Part shown: positions 10,686-22,200 of the stretch, in pieces
How the letters are laid out: each line of letters starts with the position of its first letter
Position numbering within the stretch: position 1 is the stretch's first letter
NCBI GenBank assembly: GCA_019925095.2
Contig: CM034403.1
Location: 8,685,690-8,749,689, forward strand
Source: Dendrolimus kikuchii
Lineage: Eukaryota > Arthropoda > Insecta > Lepidoptera > Lasiocampidae
Direction of reading: 5' to 3'
Length of the DNA: 64,000 nt
Notes under the pieces: generated by a model
What the model was told of the DNA's origin: nothing
Seen by the model: only the letters and a program-made list of their open reading frames with translations
The model's database searches: none
Translations under genes and position numbers: made by a program

Positions 10686-13600
10686 CTTCAATAAATTATT
10701 AGTGTACGAATCACTTAGTATGTCAAAAATTGTACAGTTTCCCTACAAATCCCTATAATATAAACAGTCATGTAAATTTAGCAGCTTTAGAGGTAACATT
10801 TATTCTGGGCGAATGTCCTTCGTAGTATCTTCCGATGCTATTTTTACAAAATAAAATTATATTTAATTCAAAATTAAAATCTCTAACATCTTATTAATAA
10901 AATATTATATTTTAGTTTTCGTTGTCGAGGGCCTGATTACATTATAAAAATTATATTACACATTTTTTAATTTATTACAAAAGGAATGAAATTCGAAACT
11001 ACAAACACTAATTTCCTATATAAAAAACTACATGAGAATATTAGAACAAAGGCAAAGACGTCAAGCCCTTTAATTGTAATCAGTTAAAAATACACAATAC
11101 ACTAAGTATAGTATTTTAGTTCTTTTATTCTAGTTCTTATTAAACACCAAATTTTGATTTGAATTCTCATAAAAATAATTAAGGCAACAGTTGCTATATT
11201 AGTGAATAAATGTCACCGTTAAATCCTAATCATCTATAGCCGTACTCAGAGAGATTAATGATCGACTGACTTATTAAGATCAATCAATTATTTATTCCCG
11301 ACAGCATTGAAGAAAATATTACAAATCAATACTCCAGTACTTTAGTGTGTTTAGAAATCACTATCTCCGTGTGCCTTGATGGTTAATTCCACTATTTGTA
11401 CAAATATTAAAATAACTATCCATCATAATTTTATGTATATATCAGTGAAAATGTACTGAATTAGTTCTGATAACTCTTTCTAAACATTAAATTAAAATAA
11501 ACTTATTAAAAATGATCAATTTTTTACCAATTTTGTCTATAAATGTTTTAAATTATGAACCATTACATCAAGAAGTCAGAAAAGTTGGTGACTACTAGTC
11601 AGATTGTTTATTATCTCTATTCTATCCCGTTATTTTCAAATATTAATATGAAAACAAAAATGGAATTATTCTCATTTAGGTTAACGATTCATTTTCTGAC
11701 TCTGAGTAGGACTGTTACTTTTATTAAATAGACCACAAAAGGATTCAACAGCAACTTAACGCTACAACAATCTCACACACAGTACGAGTACGTGACGACG
11801 CTTCATATTGTAATCGCAACAAACGTGGGAAACGTGAATACAACAACATGTATCGTACACTCATACAACAGTACATACAAACTTGTATCAACAGTTATAT
11901 ATAAAATATGGAATATCATTGAAATAATGGCAGTAAGTAGTGACACGAATTATCACTAGAATTAGTAACATATTACGCATGGCCCTGTTCAGAGTTCCAC
12001 GCACTAATTCCTCAATTACACTATGTTCGCTTCTACGACAACAAGCAGGAAAGCAACAAAAGAAGTGGATAGCTGAGTACAATAGGAGCAAAATTTAAAT
12101 GCGCCCTTGAAGTTCTAACAGGTCATTGCGCAGTACACAGTTACAAAGGTGTGAGCATATTATAAGTCGCGACTGACTGACAAAGGGGCGTGGCTCACAA
12201 CGTATCTGGAAAAGGAAAGTCCATTGAAGTGTGCAGATTATAAATCGCGGACGTGGCCTTGAGCGTTCGGACGTCCTACAGCAATTTGGGGAGTGTGTTA
12301 CGGTTCTGATGTGCAGATTGTTCGTACACATCACGTAATGTGTGATCACTTTAAGGGTTACAGACAGAGTGGACATGGTAGTATGTTGCGGTCTCGCTCA
12401 GCCACTATCCGGATTCGCATGCCATCTCTTTCGTAGAACACACCGGTGTAATAAATGTTAACATTACATACATACAACATAAACTCACGAAACTAACTTC
12501 ACTCGCAGCGCATTTTTTGCGCGTAAACCAAATATATGTCAAACATGAAACACTCGCGCTGCCCACTTCTCTCGCCACTTTCCTGCTAGCTACTGGAAAT
12601 GATGGTTTAATGTAAACAGGGTTATGGTTTTTCACAGTAAATTCTGTAGCCGTATATTAAATTTAAATATCAAACTTTGTATAACAAATAATTACTTAGT
12701 GTAATGTAGTGTGTCTTTGTAAATTCTAAAGACAGGGTGATTAAGGATACTTTACAATTATTTATAAAACGACTCGTTATACATCATATTGTTATCTTTT
12801 AAATTTGCATGAACGTATGGATATTTAAAACTACGCATCATAGTGTCAAAATTTAGCACCGCCATTTTTAATATGAGCGTCTCCTAAATGATTTACCAAC
12901 TCGCTCAAATAGTAATCACTTCAATCAAGCCAATACTAACATCGCATGAATCATCGATGTTTTGCGTATCGTCCCGTTTTGTGCGAGTCGGTTTTTTATT
13001 AAGGCTAAACATTACAGTTGATTTCGATACTATTACCGTTAAATTATTATCAACACAAGTTAACGTTTCTTAATAAAAAGAACTTGTTTAATAAAAATTC
13101 CAGTGTTACATAACGGGCATAATATAATAAAATAAATAAGAGTTGCTACCTCAGTTTAACGTGTCTCATTCAAATGAATTGATTTCAAACCCTAGCTGGA
13201 AAATAATGCACTGCTTACACAGTTATTTGCCCAAATGTGCATATTGTTACAATGACCAATTAGTGATGGTGAAGAAAAACGCCGTAAGAAAATGTATACA
13301 TGGGATAACCGATCTATGAAGCCCTCTAATCCGCCATAGATAAGAATGGAGGAAAATATGCTGTCAGTTTGTTTTGTTTAAGATCGGAAGCGCTGTTTAA
13401 ATAGAGTGTGATGTTTAGCCTTTAAATATAATTAAATTCCGAGAATAATAATCCTTTTCCACAGAGTCAATGTATTTAAGCTATACAAAATTATAATTTT
13501 TAAAAATTCCTATCATTTACAAGAGACCAAATTATTAATAAAAGTTTGCTTAAACACATTGACTTAATTTTAAAGGAGACTCAAACAAAACGATTTATTT

Positions 13601-14324
13601 GAGTTATTAAATCATCGAAGTGTTAATATTATTTAAGAAATATTGAGTTTATCGAATATTCTCGTGGACCACTTATAATCAAACATAGACTATATAACAT
13701 TGTTATTTGAGAACAGTCAAATATCAATATTTTCGCTAAAATAATTTTAACGTAACCTAAAAATCGTAAACAGATAATCTCTCAATGTTTAAATGGGGAG
13801 GGTTCAAGTATTACCTAAACATTATTTTAATGTTTTTGACTGCAGGGGGGCAGCCCGAGGGGATCAAATCATATAGAGTCAAGGGAGACTCCTAAATAGA
13901 AAGAAGAAAGGAAAAAAGATTTATTTAGAACTATAACAAAATATACTTATATAACACAACATAATAAAATACAGAATGTAAATGCACTTATATGAAAAAA
14001 GATAAAAGCAAATCAAATTCTAAAATGGTCCATGTTAAGCAAGTATCCGGTTCAATCAACTAGAGCTAGGGCCATTAAGTTATAAGCAAATAAAATATCA
14101 TAAACTCTATGCTCTCTCTCTCTCTATCTCTGCTGACAGAAATCATTCTATAAGGCGTTAAACACAAGTTCGGAAAAGACATACTTGAAAATATAGAATT
14201 ACGGTAATTCTTGGAATACTTATTCATTTCTAATAAGAAAAATAAAAAGAAATTCGGGATAACTACAGTAAAGTCATTGTTTTTGTGTATAAACATTTAA
14301 ATTTAATATTACAGAGTAAACAAT

Positions 14325-14480
14325 CCATTGTTGGCACCCCAACCAATAGATGGCACCCAGTGTGCAAAATATTATTATTTTTAATATTTTCTATTTTATA
14401 GCCATACAATAATATTATTATCATTGTATGGCTAGAAAAAAAATTACGATTTAAATAAAATAATAGGTTGCCAACAATGG
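14325..14480. mobile_element. AT-rich foldback MITE with CCATTGTTGGCA termini
   Basis: The left end CCATTGTTGGCACCC is the inverse of the right end GGTTGCCAACAATGG. A second inner palindrome is centred on TAGCCATACAATAATATTAT with ATCATTGTATGGCTA. Related copies are at 26783-26945 and 10578-10685. No coding capacity. Confidence 0.6.
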
Positions 14481-15635
14481 TAGTTTCCCCTATTTCCCCA
14501 TTTTTGACAGCAAATAAAAACATTGAACCAAAAAGCATGCTCAGACATAATACTTGAACGCCCCCTTATTGTAATAATGTGTGTGTGAGTATCTTAAAAA
14601 ATTTAGAATATATTAGGCCTCGCACACATTAGCGATTGCTTAGTATTACCAATCAAAATCAACTGTTTGTGTTTAAACATAAATTGCAAGATAAAATTAC
14701 TAAATGCCGCTAAAACTGTGCAACCGTAAATGCATATTACGACTAAAAGGCGGGTTATCCCAGTTTTTGTTTGTAGAATTATTTTTTAATAATCAAATTG
14801 ATATAGTTAAGTGTTGTAATAAATATATTTTATATATTTTTATATGCTGATGCTTATGTCAAATTCAAGATTCGAAACATGATGTAATATAATTTACTCG
14901 ATAAAAATATGATAGATTCGATTCAAAAACTTTTTTCCAATTTATATTCTAAATACTTGACATAATTTAATTAAATTTGCATGTACAATAACTAAAGAGA
15001 TATAGTTTTAATATACAGAAATTAAAAGGGCTCGTCAGTTTCGATGAATATGGCATGTCTGGGATAGCTTACCTTTAATCAGTTTCACGGCATAAAGCCA
15101 AGTTGTTCCGTAAACACCACATAATATTTACACAGATGCCTATACAAATATGAAAGTATTTACCAAACAAAAACACATAATATCCGACAAAACCACTAAG
15201 TTGAGCAACATTTAGAGAATACAAACATATTACAGCATATTCAATGTATTGTCAACAATTCACAGGACCACATGAGTCGATACAATTTTATACTAATAGA
15301 TAAAAAATCTCAGATATAGGAATAGAGAGTAAAATCTGATATCTAACGAGAGGGGAAGACTGGTGTGGTCTATCATTGTCATTCCTGAAACAAATGATTT
15401 ATTTCAAATCAACAAGTCAATTCCACCTAAGGCTATAAACATCAGTGTTGATTTACTGAGTTAACTAAATGTCTAAAATATTAAAATTTCTTTAAAATAA
15501 AATTGAAATTATATCCAACCGTTATAATTATAAATCAAAATACTTTACGTACATTTATACACTAATCTATAGTATTATAAAATTCTAAATATGCTGTGTC
15601 TGCACATTGAAGTGATTAAAAAAACAACTGGAATA

Positions 15636-15835
15636 AACGATGGAGAACACGATGCAATTTTTTTAGATTTCTGTTTGTTCGGCATACATGTAAAAAGTGC
15701 CGGGCCGATTTGCATACGGTTTTCGGTGATCGACAGCAAATTCTTAGACTAAAATCTTCGCTACTTTTTATCTCGGGAATCCCGCGGGAATTTGAAATCA
15801 AGCGAGGACGAAGTCGCAGGTTTAAATATCCTAGT
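15636..15835 (-). repeat. Dispersed repeat, inverted partner of 19800-19975
   Basis: On the - strand it reads AATTCCCGCGGGATTCCCG, AAGAATTTGCTGTCGATCA, CCGAAAACCGTATG, then CATCGTGTTCTCCATC. The same order occurs on the + strand at 19800-19975. Its left flank carries GCGACTTCGTCC, a common lepidopteran repeat motif. Confidence 0.6.
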
Positions 15836-16079
15836 AATAAATACAAAACCTATATCAATAACTTTGTTAACATTTTATATCACTGAATTAGATTAAATGC
15901 GACTTTTTTCTATCTTATAAGGACTTATATCACAGTGAATGCATGTGAAATTTATCTCCCCAAATCGGTGGATTTTGGGGAACAACGTATATCCCAAAAA
16001 TAATAATCGGCAGATAAACACAAAACATTTCAAATTCTCAATCAAGTACGGTACTCACATGTTGGTGTTTGTGGGCTCA

Positions 16080-16244
16080 CTAGCTGGGTTGGCTCCGTCT
16101 GCGCGCTTGCCACTTGAAGTCCACCTGCATGAGCCACTGCTGGCCCCTGGAGCGATTGCACGCGCGCAGCACCGGCTTCCACACGTCCGATGACTCCGGC
16201 TTGTCCAAACACATGCCGGTGTTCGTGTGCTTTATCGTCCGCGA
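16080..16244 (-). CDS. Pgant5: Pgant last coding exon: lectin gamma repeat and stop
   Basis: The acceptor atatatttcag precedes 16244. The exon adds [20 protein letters not shown] (phase 0), a second Cys in RACNRSRG, and QQWLMQ, the CLD and QxW signatures of the third ricin-type repeat. It finishes with the basic tail [11 protein letters not shown] and TAG at 16080-16082, immediately followed by TGA. The protein ends where GALNTs normally end, soon after QQW. A consensus donor 21 bp past the stop hints at a 3' UTR intron. Confidence 0.92.
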   Translation of the reverse strand, partial: SRTIKHTNTGMCLDKPESSDVWKPVLRACNRSRGQQWLMQVDFKWQARRRSQPS

Positions 16245-19200
16245 CTGAAATATATCACAGTCATAGGTTGACGTCATAACAAATTGAGAACTCTTTATTC
16301 CAACACGATTTTAAGCAGCCACTTAACTATCACACGCAGGGGCGGCTCGAGACGGTAGGCGCTGTAGGCAACTGCGCACGGCGGTAAAATTTAGGGGCGG
16401 CAAAACTGCCCACAAAACGCTTGAACTACTAAAGCCCAAAAATATATTTCGATTCGTCCACTTGAATCTAGAATACGTGTAGTGAAATCAACAAGTACAT
16501 ATAACCTAACCATAACGTCTAGAACGAGAACTTTTTTTTTTGCTTTCTGACAATATTCTATTTTACCTGTAGTCAAGGGCAGTGAATCATAAACAAGGAG
16601 TTTTTGGCGGGAACTGAAAAGGACGTAGTGCTGTGCAGTTTTATTTTCTAAAAATGTGTAAAATCACTCTAAAATGAACAATAGTTGTAGGATATTGTTA
16701 GTTTTAAGTAGTAATTATGTGTTTTTGTGAGAAATGTGAACTGTATAGTCAAATGTGGCCTTTCGAGTTTTCACAAGAAGGCCGTTATACGGCGTCGATT
16801 GTAGCCTACAATACAATTGCGCCTGGCTTAAAGGCCTAGTTGCCAAGCCATAAACATAAAAAACATAAACAAAGCTAATTTATCCATGTGATTTTAATTT
16901 TAACGTTGATGCGAGTCAAAAATCGGCTAAAAAATAATCATAAATAGTCTACTGGAATTTGAAACAAAAATCTTTTCGTTATAATTCGACGATATTTATT
17001 ACCAGGGTACAGCCAATAAGTTTATAATAGTTAGTTTAGCTTCTTTTAATCAAATAAAATTATAGTCATTAATCATTATTAAAGTAAATATCGTAGGCTA
17101 TGTTGACATAATGCGTAAGTCATAACTAAAGCAACTTGATACTGATGTCGTACTAAAAATTACTAGTAAGTATCGGAATTACTCTTGACCTAACATTGGA
17201 GTTGCTAGAATTTAGACAAATTTGCGAAAGTGCTAGCTACTACTTTTTTACTTTACTTTGCCAGCCTGTACATCACAAATGGACAGAGTTCTGGGACAAG
17301 AAAGCTATATAGAAGACCTCTTTTAGTTTTCTTTAGCTTCGGTGGGGGCCATATTTTTCGAGGTTGCTTAAGGCGGCAAAGATACTACGACCAGCCCTGG
17401 TAGTATGGTTTTATTAATGGAAATGTTGTAGTTCGCATGTGTTTGTTTCTAAATTTTTGGATTAGGCCGCGCGCAAACGGGCCACCGACCACACGTATGT
17501 GGCGAGTCCTTATAAAATACATGAAAAAGCGTGTGAACTGTTTGTCGCTGGCCACCGGTGGCTATAGTCGGTGGTCCATTTGCACCAACCATACAATACG
17601 GGCTTGTTAATCTGGACTTCCGCTTATTCGGTGATTGAGGTAATCCGGATGGGCCGCGGCCGTAAACATTGCTTTGAAATGGGCAGAAAACAACGAATTT
17701 TTCAGCCACATTTCTGCGTCAACTAAGATATCGAGCTTTTGCAATAAAGTGCGTTGCATTATAAGCAGGAGGGTATTAGACTTTTTCAAGAAGGTTATAA
17801 TACTGTTTTTTTAACTTCAAGTGTGCAGATTACATATTTGTAATTCCTAACATACTCTCACTTCTCTTTACTTACTCTTCGATATAATTAAAGAAAGAAA
17901 CTTAGGTTGAACATGCGTATTACGAGTACAATATTGCAGACCGCAATTCAAACCCCTTGACAATCCGCAAAGGGCCTTGTTTTTGCTTGTCCAGATTATT
18001 TATCCCTACTATATTTGAAACCGGGTTACAAATTTATTAAAAAAAACATTTATGGCACTTCACATTACGAGCCAAGTAGAATTTTAAAAACTCCGTAATA
18101 TGTTTTCGCAATAAAAGCGCATTTTGAAGTTAGTAAAGTGAAAAGATAATTAAATATTGCCTTTATAAACTTACCTTAGTGTCGTAAGTCCACTCCTGGT
18201 TGCCGCGCATTCCGTGGCAACGGATCAGTTTGATCGGCCCTCGAGGGTGCGCCGCGTCCAGGCAGTTGTCATCAGACATTATTTGCTTCCGCTTCGTGTA
18301 CGCGAACACCTAACAAACAATCTATACATATAATAAAACTGTAGAGGTCGAATTTCTGTACAATGAAAAAAAAATACTAAAAACCGAGTCAGGGGGATGT
18401 AAGAAATGAAATAGAACTAATTTAGAATTGTTTCAAAATTTCGTTTCTCTATTTGTACGGGCTAATCTCCGAAACGACTAGACCGATTTAAATCAGATTT
18501 TGTATGGTGGTAGCTTATATCCCTGGTCAACATATAGGATACTTTGATCCCGAAAAATTAAAGAGTTCCCGTGGGATAGTTAAAAAAACTTAAATTACAT
18601 AAACAGCTTATTATACAGCTTATGCACCTAATTAAGTATTGATATTGCCGGTATCATCATACAATAAAACAATTTATACATTAAAAAGACGAGATTCCGC
18701 GAAAAAGTAAAACCTTAAAAGAACAGTGTCTAGCATAGCGTATTTCATCATTATATTACACTAGATGGCGCTGATAGTATTCTACCTCGCGATCGTGACG
18801 CGGACGAAGTCGCGGGCATCACCTAGTTTATTATAAAATCGTATTCTCTGAGACTTCTTTAGACCGGACCATTTATTGAGAAAGAACTAGTCGCGATAGG
18901 ACTTCTCATATTCGGAATAGACCGGTCAAACCTGCCAGAGAATTGACAGTCGTTCGCATAAATAAGATTTGGCATGAAAACCGCAACTTTGCAATGCCAG
19001 TCAATGCCCAAAGGCGGCTGGCAGGGACTAAAATTTAGATGTGACTAGCCAAATATCCAACTTTATGTATCATACCTTAGGCATACAATGGCATTGACAG
19101 TTGCCTGAGACTTTCAAATTAAAGACGACCTATAAGACTTTTTCCTAAAAAAGACAAATCCCTGAATGGTGTTACAAACGTAGAAATGTTTAACATAATA

Positions 19201-22200
19201 TAAATACACTGAGAATTATATATTTGCAGATCATATAAATATTAATCATATAATATACCTATGTTCTGTTCTGACTCTACAGGCTAACTTTTATTTCTCT
19301 ATGTGGAACGCCAGGAACCATCAACAATCGCTAGCTCGTTAGGCGCATAAAACACAACTTGGAACAGATTATATTAAATTGGAAAATGTGCAAAACATGT
19401 AGTTACAATTAGATTCTTTTAAATATAAACCGCCATCTCCTCTGTTACATTTCAGAGCAGAGGGTCATTACACTTTTTTGTTTCAAATTTTGAAAAATAC
19501 ACTTTAAAGTTATGTACTACCAAATTTTATAGTTATTATAGGATATGCTCGGTACTTCTTAAACGCTTAACTTAAAATTCCCCCGGAATTTCCGCGGACA
19601 CCAAGAACCGCAGTATTTAAAAAGTAAAGTAAGCTATCCTTTTAGTGAAAATTGTGAACAACTACAAACCGCTCCCGGAAAAATTGCCGCGGGATTCCCG
19701 GGGTAAGCAATATTACACATTTTATTACATAAAATTTGTTATCGATCACTGAAAAAATTTCATTGTAATTCGATTTTTTATAATCTGGCCATTGTAAATA
19801 ATTCCCATAAAATTCCCGCGGAAATCCCAGGGTAAAAAGTGGCGCAGATTTTAAGTCTTAAGAATTTGCTGTCGATCAGCGAAAACCGCATCGAATCGGC
19901 CTAGTATTTTCACGTGAATCCCGAACAAATAGACAAGAAATCGAAAAATTACATCGTGTTCTCCATCATTAATACGCTTTTATTAGCTTCATACGTATGT
20001 TAGTATGTAACGGAATCTTTCAAGTTAAATTTGATCGACTTCGCGGTTTCCGATTGAACTGAAATTTTGCACGTATATATCGCGTGACGATGCAATAATA
20101 TGGTACCATGGATCTGATCTGATGATGGAGTCGGAAGGTGGCCATAGGAACTCCTATACTAAACAAGATAGACCCGTCGTGTTTGGGTTCGTTTTACTTG
20201 TCTTGGCTAGCACTCTGCTGATACATGATATGCAGGATCTGAAAAGCTTGTATTTAAAAACCTTTTTAAAAAAGCTTATTTTTACATAACGTTCCATTTT
20301 ATCATAAGAGTGTATTTCATTCTTTTTTCAAAGTTTCCACGGAGAAGGGAATTAAATCACAAAATAATCACTAAAAAATGAAAAATAAATAATAGTTTAA
20401 ATAAAAAAAATACGCTTTTATAGAAAATCCAACTAAAAAATAGAAAATAAATTTTAATAAATTTGAATTAAATATAGTGTAAGAAAAAATTATTTTATTG
20501 TAAAAAAAAAGCGTGGGGTGCATGGTATCAATAGTTATAAATAATAGGTTGGGGAAAAAGTCTTTTCGCATATAGTATGTATGAACTTGTTATAAGATCT
20601 CTTTGGCTATACCATTTGTATCTGGCTGGTTTGGGTATCATTAAAAGTTTTAATTTTAAAGAAGACTATTCCAAATTCAAATTAGGAAAATGTGTGATTT
20701 TCATTTGTTTTTCTTATTGTTAAAATGAGTAAATCTAATGAAGAAATTCGATACATTTTCAAATTTTACTACAAAAAAGGTAAAAATGCAACACAAGCCG
20801 CGAAAAAAAATTGCCATGTTTATGGACCTAATGCAGTATCTGTGAGAGTAGCGCAAATTTGGTTTAAGCGTTTTCAATCCGGAAATTTTGATATCAAAGA
20901 TGTACGTCGCTCTGGTCGCCCTGTTACGGACAAAATTGATGCTATTTTTGAAAAAGTGGAGCAAGATCGGCATATTAGTAGTTACGATGTATCTGGAGAA
21001 CTGGGAATTGACCACAAAACGGTTTTGGCGCATTTGAAAAAGCTGGGTACACAAAAAAGCTCGATATTTGGGGGCCTCGTGAGCTCACTGAAAGAAACCT
21101 AATGAACCGTGTACTCATTTGTGATTCCTTATTACGACGTAATAAAACCGATCCATTTTTGAAGAAGCTGATAACTGGTGATGTAAAGTGGATCACGTAC
21201 GACAAGAACGTGCGAAAAAGATCGTGGTCAAAGGCCGGTCAGGCTTCACAGACTGTGGCGAAACCCAAGTTAACTCGCAACAAGGTGATGCTGTGTGTAT
21301 GGTGGGATTGGAAAGGCATTATTCATTATGAGCTGTTACCGCCAGGCAGGAGCATCGATTTTTAACTGTACTGCGAACAACTGATGAGATTAAAGCAAAA
21401 ATTTGAGAGAAAGCGGCCGGAATTAATCAACAGAAGGGGTGTGGTTTTTCACCATCATAACGCTAGACCTCACACATCTTTAGCCACTCAGCAAAAATTA
21501 CGAGAGTTTGGCTGGGAGGTGTTAATGCATCCGCCATATAGTCCTGACCTTGCACCTTCAGATTTTCACCTGTTTCGGTCTCTGCAGAATTCCTTAGGCA
21601 GTGTCGGGTTAACATCACGAGAGGACTGCCAAAACCACTTGTCGTAGTTTTTTGATCAGAAGCCCCAAAATTTTTATAGCAATGGGATTACGTCCCTACC
21701 TACAAGATGGCAAAAAGTTATCCAACAAAATGGCACCTACATACTTTAGTCAAATGTAAATAAACTTTATAAAAAAACCTTTTGAATTTTTATATTTCCC
21801 CAACATAATATTTTATGAACAGATATGAGTAGAAGGGTTATTTTGATAATATCCCGAAAAGCACCCCACGCTTTTTTTACAATAAAATATTTTTTTCTTA
21901 CACTATTTTTAATTAAAATTTATTAAAATTTATTTTTTAGTTGGATTTTCTATAAAAACGTATTTTTTAGTTTTTTTTAAACTATTATATTTTATATAGT
22001 CTATTCTAGTTGTTTTTTTAAATAACTTCAATGTAGAATTTTATAATATTATAGATAGATTTTTTTATTTATAGATTCTTTTGCAAGCAGTTAGATAGGT
22101 AGTTTTACAAAAGACATGAGGCTTCAGTATCGCAGCTACACAAACGTCCACTATTTGAGGCCATGTTACATGCAAAGTATCGCCGCGTTTTCATATTTTA

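Larger units (their letters stand above)
2712..16056. other. Intergenic region between two convergent genes
   Basis: About 13 kb of AT-rich DNA between the 3' end of the + strand coiled-coil gene and the 3' end of the - strand GalNAc-transferase. It holds the repeats and the GC-rich island listed separately. In 2712-3950, 4920-6600, 8060-8500, 9230-9880, 10690-14320 and 14480-15630 I see no supported gene; open frames there are short and lack convincing splice or codon signals. The 3' UTR of the transferase may extend leftward from 16,080 by an unknown distance. Confidence 0.5.
16245..18174 (-). other. Pgant intron before the last exon
   Basis: This 1.9 kb intron contains an hAT-like element (16337-17398) and a small Harbinger-like MITE (17463-17590). 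The remaining 17600-18170 shows a 60-codon open frame on the - strand ([20 protein letters not shown]...) with no family match; I see nothing else. Confidence 0.6.
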
